A DNA stretch of 48,303 nt from CAYFMP01 sp964344215 (GCA_964344215.1 CAYFMP010000023.1:1-48303), one strand, 5' to 3'; shown: positions 23,162-34,008, counted from the first letter of the stretch. The notes: generated from the letters alone by a model not told the origin. Translations and numbers: made by a program.

Positions 23162-23925
23162 ATGCCGTTGAGTTCCCCCACCGGACTGACCACCCTGAAA
23201 GACATCGTCGGGCGCCTCGAGAACAGCCCGGAGAAGCCTGCCTATGGGTCGCTCAGCGCCGGTTATGCGGTCAGCTTCGCCATCCCCTATCTCCCACAAC
23301 GTATTTCCAAGCATTACGCTGACCTTATCGAAGGCGGACTCGATGGTTTGTGCAAACGTGCATTACTACCGCCGCCCCATCCGCATTTCGGCCTGGTCGT
23401 CGAGTTCGCCAAGCCCAACGAAGTCCATGTCTTCGATGACGAACGCGTTCTCGACAACACGTTGAGGGAGCTCATCGGCAGGTTCGGGACGATAATTCTA
23501 CGCAACGCCTATATGGCGGAGAAGTACCGCAAGGAAAACCAACGCAACATCTTCCCCGATCTGAGTTTTCACGTCGACCGCGGCAAGACCCANNNNNNNN
23601 NNGCTACTCGCTGTTTACCCGAGATCCCTTCGATTCGATCCAGCAGGAGCCGCGTCAATCGTCAACGCTGATCGTCGACAATGTTGCCGCCTACCTGCAA
23701 CTGATTCGCGAAACCGGCGCCGGAACCGTACCGCTGCCGGCCCAATGCAAGATATTCAACGACATTCGCCTCAAGCCGTTAATCGGCAATATTCTTCTCG
23801 AACAAGCCTGGAACGCACCCCACGGCACCGGCGAAATCTGCATGATCGACAACGCGACCGTTCTGCATGCCAGCTATTACAAGCCCGATCGCGGCTATCC
23901 GATCGGCGTACGCTACCTTTTCTAG
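23162..23925 (+). CDS. Putative Fe(II)/2-oxoglutarate dioxygenase (TauD/CAS-like), interrupted by an assembly gap
   Basis: This is a protein of about 253 residues, depending on the gap, with the metal-binding HxD motif in FHVDRG and a distal His in NATVLHASYY followed 15 residues later by Arg in YPIGVRYLF. That is the H-x-D...H...R layout of the TauD/clavaminate-synthase fold. Surrounding segments YSLFTRDPFD and WNAPHGTGEICMIDN fit that reading. The call is from motifs only; the substrate is unknown. Ten Ns at 23593-23602 separate frames that do not agree, so the annotated gap length is wrong (true length 2, 5, 8... bases). Upstream a TACAAT (23128-23133) could be its -10. Confidence 0.68.
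23593..23602. other. Assembly gap of 10 Ns inside the dioxygenase-like gene
   Basis: The frame left of the gap (continuing to GKT) and the frame to its right (YSLFTRDPFD to the stop at 23923-23925) join only if the real gap is 2 bases modulo 3. Ten does not satisfy this; eight would. Confidence 0.97.
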
Positions 23926-24098
23926 CTGTTTCTTCCGAGCCCTAACGGGCGCAACAACTGGATAGGGAACGCGGCTTTCCGTTTCCGATCCTTGCGAATT
24001 GGGGCCGATCACGCGACCGAGATTTGTACGGCTCGCGCCGGAGAGCTACATTCTAGGGAAGAAAGCACGATAACCCGATAACAACGGGAGATGGCTTC

Positions 24099-27000
24099 AT
24101 GGCGTTTCGAGCTGTTGCGCTCGACGACAAATACGCGCTGGAAGAAGGCCGGGTCTACTTGAACGGCACCCAGGCGCTGGTTCGCCTGACCCTGATGCAG
24201 CGCCAACGCGACTTGGCCGCCGGCCTGAATACGGCGGGTTACGTTACCGGCTACAGGGGTTCGCCCTTGGGCGGTGTGGATCGCGAGTTCGGCCGTGCCC
24301 AGCCGTTCCTCGATTCCCACCAAATCACATTCCATCCGGCCGTCAACGAGGACTTGGCGGCGACGGCGCTGTGGGGCACCCAGCAGGTCAATCTCTACCC
24401 CGGCGCCATCCACGACGGGGTATTCGGACTTTGGTACGGAAAGGGGCCCGGCGTCGACCGTTCGGGCGACGCCTTCCGTCATGCCAACATGGCCGGCACG
24501 TCGGAAAACGGTGGCGTTCTGTTGCTGGCCGGCGACGACCCTGCCTGCAAATCGTCAACTGTGCCGAGCCAGAGCGAACACGCCCTGATGGATGCCAACA
24601 TCCCGGTCCTCAATCCGGCCAACGTTCAGGAAGTCCTCGACTTCGGTCTCTTCGGATGGGCCATGTCGCGTTATTCCGGGTGCTGGATCGGCATGAAGTG
24701 TATCACCGACAACGTCGACAGTTCGGCTTCCGTCGCCGTCGATCCCGAGCGGGTGAGGATTGTCCTGCCCGATGATTTCGAGATGCCGGAAGGTGGTCTG
24801 CATATCCGTTGGCCGGACCCGCCCCTGGACCAGGAATACCGTCTCCAGAAGCACAAGATCTATGCGGCGCTGGCTTTTGCCCGCGCCAACGGCCTCAATC
24901 GCATCTCCATTGACAGTTCAGCGCCGCGTTTCGGGGTCGTTTCGACCGGCAAATCCTATCTCGATACCCTGCAGGCCCTTTCCGACCTCGGCATTGGAGC
25001 CGACGAGGCCGAACAGATCGGCCTTCGGCTTTACAAAGTCGGCATGCCGTGGCCGCTGGAGAAGGAAGGCGTGCGCCAGTTCGCCGAAGGATTGGATGAA
25101 ATACTCGTGGTTGAGGAAAAACGCGCCGTCATGGAGAACCAGCTCAAGGAGCAGCTCTACAACTGGCGGGCCGACGTGCGACCGCGGGTGGTCGGAAAGT
25201 TTGATGAGAACGGCGAATGGATCCTTCCCTCGGCCGGCGAATTGACGCCGGCCCGCATTGCCCGTGTCATCGCGGCCCGCATCGCGCGCTTTCACGAAAG
25301 CGACGCGATCCAGGCCCGGCTTTCATTCTTGGAAGCCAAGGAACGCGCTCTGGAAGAGCGTCAGACCAAGATCCAGCGTATCCCCTATTTCTGCTCGGGG
25401 TGCCCACACAACACCTCGACCCGCGTTCCTGAAGGATCGCGCGCCGCCGCCGGCATCGGTTGCCACTACATGGCGATCTGGATGGACCGCGATACCTCGA
25501 CCTTCACCCATATGGGAGCCGAGGGCGCCAACTGGATCGGCCAGGCGCCGTTTACCAAGGAAAATCACATCTTCGCCAATCTCGGCGACGGCACCTACTT
25601 CCATTCCGGCATCATGGCCATTCGCGCCGCCGTCGCCGCCGGGGTCAACATCACCTACAAGATACTCTACAACGACGCCGTCGCCATGACCGGCGGCCAA
25701 CCCATGGACGGCCCCCTCGACGTGCCGATCATTTCGCGCCAGGTCGAAGCCGAGGGTGTCACGCGCATTGCCGTCGTCTCCGATGAACCCGACAAGTATC
25801 CGATCGGTGCCGGCTTTGCCGCCGGCGTAACATTCCATCACCGCGACGATCTGGACACGGTACAGCGAAGCTTGCGCGAAACGACGGGCGTCTCGGTGCT
25901 GATCTACGACCAGACTTGCGCCGCCGAGAAGCGGCGGCGGCGCAAGCGCGGCCGTTTCCCGGATCCGCCGGTCCGCGTCTTTATCAACGATGCTGTCTGC
26001 GAGGGATGCGGGGATTGCGGCGAGGTCTCCAACTGCGTTTCGTTGCTGCCGGTCGAAACCGAACTCGGCCGCAAACGGGCCATCGACCAATCGTCCTGCA
26101 ACAAGGATTACTCGTGCCTGAAGGGATTTTGTCCCAGTTTCGTGACCGTGTTGGGGGCCGAACCCAAGAAACCGGCCGATGAGGAAACGGCGCCGGGCAG
26201 CTTTCCTTTCCCGACTCTGCCGGAGCCGTCCCCGGCGCCCTCGGAGGCACCCTACTCCATCGTCGTTACCGGTATCGGCGGCACCGGCGTCGTCACCATC
26301 GGCGCCGTCCTGGCCGTGGCCGCACACATGGAAGAGAAGGGCGTGTCGGTGCTCGACGTCGCCGGACTGGCGCAGAAAAACGGCGCCGTCTATTCGCACG
26401 TCCGAATAGCCGACGATCCCAACGTCCTGCACGCCGTGCGCATAGCAGCCGGCGGCGCCGACTTGCTCCTCGGTTGCGACCTGGTGACGGCGGGCGGCGC
26501 CGAAACGCTCGGCAAAATGCAGGACGGCGTAACACGCGCCGTAATCAACGGGCAGCGTACCATGACGGCCGATTTTACCGGCGACCCGGACGCCCGTTTC
26601 CCGACCGACGAGCTAACCGACAACATTACCCGGGCGACGGGCCCGTGCGATTTCATCGAAGCCACCAAATTGGCGACGCGGCTGCTGGGCGACTCGATTG
26701 CCGCCAACATGTTCATGGTCGGCTACGCCTACCAGAAAGGCTACCTGCCGGTATCGTCCAAATCCATCGAAGCCGCTATCGAGCTGAATGGCGTCGCCGT
26801 CGACTTCAACCGCAACGCTTTCCTGTGGGGACGCCGCACCGCCCATGACGCGACCGCTGTCGCCGCGCTGGTCAAGCCCAAGCCCCGGCCCGGCCGCGTA
26901 AAGCGACCCGAGGAGGATACTTTTTTCGGCCGCCGGGTGTCCCACCTCACCGATTACCAGAATGCGGCCTATGCCCGACGTTACGCCGATCTGGTCGAGC

Positions 27001-27572
27001 GCGCTCGCGAAGCCGAGAGAACCCGCGCGCCCGGTCTCGAAGGGTTCGCCGACGCCGTCGAGAGAGGTTATTTCAAGGTCTTGGCGATAAAGGATGAGTA
27101 CGAGGTGGCCCGGTTGTATACCAACGGCCGCTTCGAGTGGCGTCTGCGCGAACGGTTTGGAGACCACTACAAGCTCAGGTTCCATTTGGCTCCGCCGTTG
27201 CTGGCAGCCCGCGATCCACGCACCGGGCACCTGATCAAGCGTGAGTTCGGCGGCTGGATGATGACGGTCTTCCGCCTGTTGGCCAAGCTCAAGGCGCTGC
27301 GTGGTACCCCGTTCGACCTTTTCGGGCGCACCGCCGAGCGCCGCGCCGAGCGACGGCTCGTCACCGAATACGAAAAGACGATCGAAAGGGTGATCGCCGA
27401 GCTGTCGCCGGACAACCATGCGATCGCCTGCGATCTGGCCGGACTACCGCTGCAGATCCGAGGCTTCGGCCACGTCAAGCAGACCGCCATGGAAACCGCC
27501 AGGGCCTGCGAACAGCAGCTCATGGCCGAGTTCGAGTCAGGCGGCGACGGAACAAGAGAAGCGGCCGAGTAG
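24099..27572 (+). CDS. Indolepyruvate:ferredoxin oxidoreductase, fused single-chain form
   Basis: This oxidises aryl 2-oxo acids from aromatic amino acid breakdown to aryl-CoA, passing electrons to ferredoxin. At 1157 aa it is the fused alphaproteobacterial/betaproteobacterial type rather than the two-subunit archaeal type. In order: the N-terminal pyrimidine-binding domain (TGYRGSPLGGVDREF), a ThDP domain with YFCSGCPHNTSTRVPEG (about 427) and GDGTYFHSGIMAIR (about 495), a ferredoxin-like cluster CEGCGDC...C (about 633-640), and a gamma domain beginning GIGGTGVVTIGAVLA (about 725) with AGLAQKNGAVYSHVRI. GGGAG precedes the ATG by about nine bases. It is a lone transcription unit. Confidence 0.93.
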   Translation: MAFRAVALDDKYALEEGRVYLNGTQALVRLTLMQRQRDLAAGLNTAGYVTGYRGSPLGGVDREFGRAQPFLDSHQITFHPAVNEDLAATALWGTQQVNLYPGAIHDGVFGLWYGKGPGVDRSGDAFRHANMAGTSENGGVLLLAGDDPACKSSTVPSQSEHALMDANIPVLNPANVQEVLDFGLFGWAMSRYSGCWIGMKCITDNVDSSASVAVDPERVRIVLPDDFEMPEGGLHIRWPDPPLDQEYRLQKHKIYAALAFARANGLNRISIDSSAPRFGVVSTGKSYLDTLQALSDLGIGADEAEQIGLRLYKVGMPWPLEKEGVRQFAEGLDEILVVEEKRAVMENQLKEQLYNWRADVRPRVVGKFDENGEWILPSAGELTPARIARVIAARIARFHESDAIQARLSFLEAKERALEERQTKIQRIPYFCSGCPHNTSTRVPEGSRAAAGIGCHYMAIWMDRDTSTFTHMGAEGANWIGQAPFTKENHIFANLGDGTYFHSGIMAIRAAVAAGVNITYKILYNDAVAMTGGQPMDGPLDVPIISRQVEAEGVTRIAVVSDEPDKYPIGAGFAAGVTFHHRDDLDTVQRSLRETTGVSVLIYDQTCAAEKRRRRKRGRFPDPPVRVFINDAVCEGCGDCGEVSNCVSLLPVETELGRKRAIDQSSCNKDYSCLKGFCPSFVTVLGAEPKKPADEETAPGSFPFPTLPEPSPAPSEAPYSIVVTGIGGTGVVTIGAVLAVAAHMEEKGVSVLDVAGLAQKNGAVYSHVRIADDPNVLHAVRIAAGGADLLLGCDLVTAGGAETLGKMQDGVTRAVINGQRTMTADFTGDPDARFPTDELTDNITRATGPCDFIEATKLATRLLGDSIAANMFMVGYAYQKGYLPVSSKSIEAAIELNGVAVDFNRNAFLWGRRTAHDATAVAALVKPKPRPGRVKRPEEDTFFGRRVSHLTDYQNAAYARRYADLVERAREAERTRAPGLEGFADAVERGYFKVLAIKDEYEVARLYTNGRFEWRLRERFGDHYKLRFHLAPPLLAARDPRTGHLIKREFGGWMMTVFRLLAKLKALRGTPFDLFGRTAERRAERRLVTEYEKTIERVIAELSPDNHAIACDLAGLPLQIRGFGHVKQTAMETARACEQQLMAEFESGGDGTREAAE

Positions 27573-27717
27573 CGAAGACGATATGATCCCCACCCTGCCT
27601 TCCCTTCGCTCCGACGGGCTGCGGTAAAAGGTGGCGGTGGCGCGGTGAACGCGCTACAAAGGATGGGCCCCGGACACATCGCCAATCGGCCGCGCGCTCA
27701 ATTTCCAGGAGGCGAGC

Positions 27718-28152
27718 ATGAACGTAGGCGAACTTCTCAAACGGTCCGGAAAGTCCGTCATTACGGTGCGGGCCGAGGATACGGTCGAAACCGCTGCGAC
27801 GGTGCTGGCCACCAACAATATCGGCGCCGTGCCGGTCAGGGACGGCGCCGACGGTCTGGTCGGGGTCCTTTCCGAACGCGACATCGTACGGGCGCTGTCC
27901 GCCCATCACGGCAAGACCAGCGAACTCAAGGTCGAGGAACTGATGTCCACCAAGGTGATCACCTGCGGCCCCAACGACGAGGCCGCCAAGGCCCAGGCCG
28001 TCATGAACCAGCATCGCATCCGTCACCTGCCGGTGATCGAAGACGGCCGGCTGATCGGCATGATCAGTTCGCGCGACGTCATGGAAACGGTGCTCGAACT
28101 GACCGAACTCGAGCGCAACGTGCTGCGCGACTACGCCATCGCCAAGAGCTAA
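27718..28152 (+). CDS. Tandem CBS-domain protein
   Basis: This 144-residue cytoplasmic protein consists only of two CBS motifs (about 8-63 and 76-130), recognised by VITVRAEDTVETAATVLATN, GAVPVRDGADGLVGVLSERD and RHLPVIEDGRLIGMISSRDV. Such stand-alone Bateman modules bind adenine nucleotides and act as sensors; the partner is unknown. AGGAGG sits five bases before the ATG. It is convergent with the AEC transporter, with a palindromic repeat between. Confidence 0.92.
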   Translation: MNVGELLKRSGKSVITVRAEDTVETAATVLATNNIGAVPVRDGADGLVGVLSERDIVRALSAHHGKTSELKVEELMSTKVITCGPNDEAAKAQAVMNQHRIRHLPVIEDGRLIGMISSRDVMETVLELTELERNVLRDYAIAKS

Positions 28153-28157
28153 GGCGC

Positions 28158-28202
28158 TTAGAGCGCGTCTCGGCGATTCCATATCGACGTGAACCGCTCT
28201 AA
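28158..28202. repeat. Short palindromic repeat with AGAGCG ends
   Basis: TTAGAGCG (28158-28165) and CGCTCTAA (28195-28202) are perfect inverted ends around a partly paired interior. Dispersed elements beginning TAGAGCG are common in alphaproteobacterial intergenic regions. A second one lies at 36465-36525. It may act as a bidirectional terminator between convergent genes, as its right arm covers the stop codon of the AEC gene. Confidence 0.6.
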
Positions 28203-29074
28203 AGCACGAACCACAGCAACGCCGGCAGGGTAGCGAAAGAGATCACCGTCGAGACCACGATGGCACCGGCCACATCGGCCGGACGGGCGTCGTAAAGCGT
28301 GGCGTAGAGGTAGTTGAACACCGCCACCGGCATCGTGCATTCGATGATGACGACGCCGCGCATCGTCCCTTCCAGTCCCATCACCTCGGCGAAGCCGACA
28401 CCGACGACGAAACCGACGCCAAGGCGCAGAACCGACAGGCCGAGGCTGCGCGGCAGGCTGGAGAGTTCGAGTTCGGCCAGCGACACGCCCAACGTGATCA
28501 GCATCAACGGAATGGCGAAACCACCGAGGATCTCCAGCGTCTTCATGATCCATCCCGGCACCGGAACCTCGGCATACATCACGAGCAGAGCCAACACGGC
28601 CGACCAGATCAGTGGCGCGCGCAGCGCTTCCTTCAAGCTGGCCCGGCCCGAGGTTATCGCCGGGCCGAACAGGAAAATGACCAGCGCGCTGACCGTGAAA
28701 TAAGAAATCGCCATGGCCAGCCCGGCCTCGCCGAACGCCAGCAGGCACAACGGCAATCCCATGTTGCCGGTATTGGCGAACATCATCGATGGCAGGAAAC
28801 AACGCAGTTCGAGCCCCGACAGCCGTAAAACCGGAGCCGCCAACGCCCCAAACGCGGCGGTCGTCACCAGCCCCGCCAGAGCCATCTGACCGAAGATCGT
28901 CCAATCGATCTGCATGCGGACCAGGGTCGAGAAGATCAGGCAGGGGAAGCCGATGTAGGTGACCAGCCGGGTCACGAAGTTGGTTTCGTAAGGGAGCCCA
29001 CGTTTGGCCCACGCCAGGCCGACCAGCGCGCATACCAGAACAGGCGCGATCACCCCGAAGATGGTGGCGATCAC
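28199..29074 (-). CDS. AEC (auxin efflux carrier)-family permease
   Basis: This is a 291-residue membrane protein with about ten helices, of the family that carries malonate, malate and other small acids. Typical segments are IFGVIAPVLVCALVGLAWAK at the start, FANTGNMGLPLCLLAFGEAG (the conserved NxGNxGLP motif) in the middle and IPLMLITLGVSLAELEL in the second half. It starts at GTG 29074, whose GTGA overlaps the TGA stop of rarD, so it is translationally coupled and last in pyk-rarD-AEC. Substrate unknown. Confidence 0.88.
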   Translation of the reverse strand: MIATIFGVIAPVLVCALVGLAWAKRGLPYETNFVTRLVTYIGFPCLIFSTLVRMQIDWTIFGQMALAGLVTTAAFGALAAPVLRLSGLELRCFLPSMMFANTGNMGLPLCLLAFGEAGLAMAISYFTVSALVIFLFGPAITSGRASLKEALRAPLIWSAVLALLVMYAEVPVPGWIMKTLEILGGFAIPLMLITLGVSLAELELSSLPRSLGLSVLRLGVGFVVGVGFAEVMGLEGTMRGVVIIECTMPVAVFNYLYATLYDARPADVAGAIVVSTVISFATLPALLWFVL

Positions 29075-29979
29075 AGGTTGGCTCCGACCGGTTGGGTTCT
29101 GACGCGCCGCATCATGTCGAAGGTGTAAAGAGCGAGCGCCGCCCAGATCAAGGCGAAGGTGATCACGTGGGCGGTGGTGAAGGCTTCGCCGTAAACGAAT
29201 ACGGCCAGCACGAAGTGGCAGCTCGGCGCAATGTATTGGAAGAACCCGACCGTCGCCAACGGCAGCCGTCTGGCGCCCGCCGTAAACAGGATCAGCGGCA
29301 GCGCCGTCACCAGGCCGCTGGCCAGGACCACAACGATGCCGCTGCCGCCCTCGGAGGCCACCACCGAGATGCCGGAAAACCCGAGATAGGCGACGTAGGC
29401 GAGGGCCGCCGGCACCAACAGCAGCGTTTCGACGAACAGACCGGCGGTGGCGTCGATCGCCACCACCTTGCGGATCAGGCCATAGGCGCCGAAGCTGAAG
29501 GCAAGCGACAGTGCGATCCACGGGAATTTGCCGAGCCCGGCCAGCGGTACCATGACGCCGACAGTGGCCAGGCCGACGGCCACCACCTGCCGGCGGTTCA
29601 GCCGTTCGCCCAGAAAGACGACGCCGAGCAACACGCTGACCAGTGGGTTGATGTAGTAGCCGAGACTGGATTGCAGAACGAAACCGTTGGCGATCGCCCA
29701 AATGAAGATCAGCCAGTTGGCGGCCAGGATCACGGAAGAGAACGCCAGGGTCGCAATCAGCCGGCGGTCGCGCCACGCGAGGCGGACGACGCCGAGGCGT
29801 TTCCACGCGAGCAGCAGGACACCGACGAAGACCGCCGACCACAGAGTCCGGTGGGCCAGCATTTCGAGTGCCGGCATCCACGCCACGGCCTTGAAATAGA
29901 CCGGGATCGCTCCCCACAGCAGGAAAGCGGAGATCGCATAGACCGTACCGGCCTTGCGATCGCGTTCCAATGCCGGCAT
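29071..29979 (-). CDS. rarD: RarD-type EamA permease
   Basis: This is a 302-residue, ten-helix inner-membrane protein. RarD hallmarks are FLLWGAIPVYFKAVAWMPAL and AHRTLWSAVFVGVLLLAWKR, then ANWLIFIWAIANGFVLQSSL followed by GYYINPLVSVLLGVVFLGER. RarD proteins were linked to chloramphenicol phenotypes, but the physiological substrate is not established. ATG 29979 matches the family start; a GTG at 30000 overlapping the pyk stop (GTGA) would add seven residues. It lies between pyk and the AEC permease in one operon. Confidence 0.92.
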   Translation of the reverse strand: MPALERDRKAGTVYAISAFLLWGAIPVYFKAVAWMPALEMLAHRTLWSAVFVGVLLLAWKRLGVVRLAWRDRRLIATLAFSSVILAANWLIFIWAIANGFVLQSSLGYYINPLVSVLLGVVFLGERLNRRQVVAVGLATVGVMVPLAGLGKFPWIALSLAFSFGAYGLIRKVVAIDATAGLFVETLLLVPAALAYVAYLGFSGISVVASEGGSGIVVVLASGLVTALPLILFTAGARRLPLATVGFFQYIAPSCHFVLAVFVYGEAFTTAHVITFALIWAALALYTFDMMRRVRTQPVGANL

Positions 29980-29996
29980 CTGGGCCCCGTCGGCGG

Positions 29997-31412
<1,416 letters not shown>

Positions 31413-31685
31413 TTCCCGATGACCATAAGGGTAAGCCCTTGTTTCCGCCAGACTTTTCACAAATGTTTCACAATTCGCGCGAACCTCGCGCCAGGCCGGG
31501 GTGTTGATTGGGGGCGGCATCGGGTATTCTGCCCTGCGCTCACCCGACGAGGGTCTTATCGTCTTGGAGTGATATGATGTAAGACGCGAATAAGTCCCCT
31601 ATGTATATGAACTGGAGGGCGATTCACGATTCGAATCGTCGGGATTTGAAACGATCGCACTCTTAAACCGAGGCCTTAGAAAGGC

Positions 31686-32150
31686 ATGATCAAGAAACTG
31701 GTTTCCAAGGCACTGCTTCCCCTGGTTCTCGACAAGAAGGCGCGCGGCAAGCTCGAGCCCGCCGCCGAGCCGGCCAAGGCGCCGAAGCCGGCGGCGCCTA
31801 AGAAACGGACCAGGCCCGACAACCCGGCCGGGACCTCGAAATCGACCGCCGCCGCCCGGCGCATGGCCGCCTCGATTGCCGACCTGCCCGGTCCCGACCC
31901 GATCCCCGACAACCTGAGCCGGGCCGAGACCGAGGCGCTGATCAAGGAGAGCCTGGCCGAGGCCGAGCGCCAGGTCGAACGGCGCATCATCACGGGTCCG
32001 AGCCGCGCCGACCTGATCCGCCAGGCGGTCGCCGTTCAGCGCTCGAAAACCGGCGTCTTCGACGAGTTGAGCAAGGAACAGCGCGAAAAGCTCTACGTGG
32101 TCGCCATGAAGACCCTCAACCTCGACCCGACCGGCGGCAACGACGGATAG
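31686..32150 (+). CDS. Small basic/Ala-rich protein of unknown function (154 aa)
   Basis: No recognised domain. The N-terminal 55 residues are rich in Lys, Pro and Ala (KKARGKLEPAAEPAK) and look disordered. The rest is predicted helical and charged (RAETEALIKESLAEAERQVE, then SKEQREKLYVVAMKTLNLDP). No signal peptide or membrane helix. It sits upstream of the CheZ-like gene, with 134 bp between, divergent from pyk. A motility-linked role is only guilt by association. Confidence 0.6.
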   Translation: MIKKLVSKALLPLVLDKKARGKLEPAAEPAKAPKPAAPKKRTRPDNPAGTSKSTAAARRMAASIADLPGPDPIPDNLSRAETEALIKESLAEAERQVERRIITGPSRADLIRQAVAVQRSKTGVFDELSKEQREKLYVVAMKTLNLDPTGGNDG

Positions 32151-32284
32151 GGCGCGCGGCCCGGCACGGCCCGGTCCAGCCCGCCCTGAATACGATCTTG
32201 TTCTTGGCATTTCTCCGCAACTGGTTAAGATGGCTGAAAATGGGGGGGGCGGGATAGCCGAAACTACGTATCCGGAGGCCACCT

Positions 32285-32815
32285 GTGGGGGAGTCTAGGT
32301 TGGACGATCTCAAGAACGAACTGGGCGGGCTGCTCCGCTATATCCAGCGCGTCCGCATCGAAATCGCCGCCATCGACCGGCCGGCCGAGGAGGCCCACGG
32401 GTTCGATTCGATGGGCGACCAGCTCGACGCCATCGTCCACGCCACCGAGGAAGCCACCAACACCATCATGAACGCGATGGACAGCAACGAGGACGCCATC
32501 GGCAAGCTGCGCGCCAAGCTCACCGACCCCGACGACGTGGCGTTGTTGGATCGGATCTCCAACAACGGCAACGACGTCTTCGAGGCGTGTTCGTTCCAGG
32601 ACATCACCGGTCAGCGCGTCAACAAGGTGATCAAGTCGATCACCTACGTCGAGGAGCGCGTCAACGCCCTGGTCGGCATCTGGGGCAAGGACGAACTCGA
32701 CAAGGTCGAGGTCGAGCCGGTCACGGAAAAGACCGACGACGAGCAACTCCTCGACGGCCCGCAACTCGAAGGCAAGGGCCTGTCGCAGGCCGACGTCGAC
32801 GCCCTGTTCGATTGA
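32285..32815 (+). CDS. cheZ: CheZ-like chemotaxis phosphatase with FliM-type C-terminal motif
   Basis: This is a 176-residue, mostly helical protein. The CheZ active-site helix is present as ACSFQDITGQRVNKVIKSI (about residue 100-118), with the Asp and Gln of D-x3-Q that dephosphorylate CheY-P. The extreme C-terminus LSQADVDALFD closely resembles the CheY-binding LSQxEIDALL peptide of FliM, consistent with a tethered CheY-docking tail. GTG 32285 has GGAGG six bases upstream; an in-frame TTG at 32300 also has a good site (GGGGGAG). No other chemotaxis gene is in the window. An 8-G run lies 36 bp upstream (32242-32249). Confidence 0.82.
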   Translation: MGESRLDDLKNELGGLLRYIQRVRIEIAAIDRPAEEAHGFDSMGDQLDAIVHATEEATNTIMNAMDSNEDAIGKLRAKLTDPDDVALLDRISNNGNDVFEACSFQDITGQRVNKVIKSITYVEERVNALVGIWGKDELDKVEVEPVTEKTDDEQLLDGPQLEGKGLSQADVDALFD

Positions 32816-32880
32816 TCGCCCGGCCGTTTCGTGCTTGGTTGCGCCGACGCCTTAATCCAACCCCTATCGTGAGGACCGAG

Positions 32881-33432
32881 ATGCCGTTTTCCCTGTTCCG
32901 CGCCGTGGCGCTGGCCGCCGCCGTTCTGTTGACCGCCACCCGGCCGACCGCCGCCGCCGACCCCGAGAACACGCTCTACATGGACCTCAAGGACGGCCGC
33001 GTCACCATCGAGATGCGCCCCGATCTGGCGCCCAAGCACGTGGCGCGCATCAAGCAACTGGTCCGCCAGGGCTTCTACGACGGCCTCGCGTTCCACCGCG
33101 TCATCGCCGGCTTCATGGCGCAGGGCGGCGATCCGAAGGGCAACGGCACCGGCGGATCCGGCACCAAAATCCCGGCCGAATTCTCGAACGAACCGCACGT
33201 CCGCGGCACCGTTTCGATGGCCCGCGCCGGCCATCCCGACAGCGCCGATTCGCAGTTCTTCATCGTCTTCGCCAAGGCCGCCTACCTCGACGGCAAGTAC
33301 ACGGTGTGGGGCAAGGTAACCGACGGCATGCAGCACGTCGGCAAGATCAAGCGCGGCGACAAGGCCCGCAACGGCACCGTCGTCGACCCCGACAGGATCA
33401 TCAAGATGCAGGTTGCGGCCGACGTCAAATAG
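32881..33432 (+). CDS. ppiA: Exported cyclophilin-type peptidyl-prolyl cis-trans isomerase
   Basis: This 183-residue cyclophilin has a signal peptide (FRAVALAAAVLLTATRPTAA, likely cut after AAA), so it would assist folding in the periplasm. Domain signatures are FYDGLAFHRVIAGFMAQGGD, with the catalytic Arg in FHRV, followed by GNGTGGSGTKIPAEF, SMARAGHPDSADSQFFI and LDGKYTVWGKV. Upstream AGGA lies at a workable distance from ATG 32881. It lies 65 bp past cheZ, same strand. The symbol rests on the exported form and is tentative. Confidence 0.88.
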   Translation: MPFSLFRAVALAAAVLLTATRPTAAADPENTLYMDLKDGRVTIEMRPDLAPKHVARIKQLVRQGFYDGLAFHRVIAGFMAQGGDPKGNGTGGSGTKIPAEFSNEPHVRGTVSMARAGHPDSADSQFFIVFAKAAYLDGKYTVWGKVTDGMQHVGKIKRGDKARNGTVVDPDRIIKMQVAADVK

Positions 33433-34008
33433 CGCGTGGCCGGCTGCTTCGATCCGGTAAAAAACCTTAGCATTCCTTATCATCCGGGCCGACGAAAGTG
33501 TCCGGAAACGTCCATGAAGGCCCGGTTTTGTCCTGTTCGACCGGGGGCGGCCCCGGTTCTCGCAGGAACGGCGGTGGCCCGAAGCCGGCCGTCCCCCGTC
33601 CAACCGGCAGAGGGATGGGATGGGAGGGACCTCCCAAAAACTCCGCTTCACAGCCGCCGGGCTTCGTTGCCTGCAACCGATCCGCCCGAGAGATTCACAA
33701 TGTCAAAGAGCACCTCCCGCCGTTGATCGACAGGGTTATTTTCTCCTATATACGGCTTTTTCACATATTTGTCAAGAACAAAAAGCGTTAAATCGTCTGA
33801 AATACCGGGCGTCGGCCTCGCATCCCCGTATCCGAGGGCAACGCCCGCCACCCGATCCAGTCTATGAATGCGACGGCAACGTTCCCATATGTGGAAGTGA
33901 TCGTGGCGTCGTCACCGGCAGTCGGCGCTGGCGCCGCCTCGAAATGGCATCCCGACTCATCTCCTGGTATGATTCGGCTCCTGGGGAGATTATGCAAAGG
34001 CCGATCCG
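33433..34008. other. Gene-free 576-bp region with a candidate promoter
   Basis: I see no supportable gene. The first half is GC-rich with short inverted repeats. Around 33723-33790 it turns AT-rich and holds a plausible promoter, TTGATC (33723-33728), 18 bases, TATATA (33747-33752), facing the histidine kinase and giving a leader of about 240 bases. A second -10-like TATGAT (33968-33973) lies close to the kinase start. The long leader has no recognised riboswitch. Confidence 0.45.

Noticed and set aside
27645..28202. Alternative-frame ORFs around the CBS gene
   Set aside because: The CBS frame has clear motifs and an AGGAGG site; the others are Arg-rich shadows.
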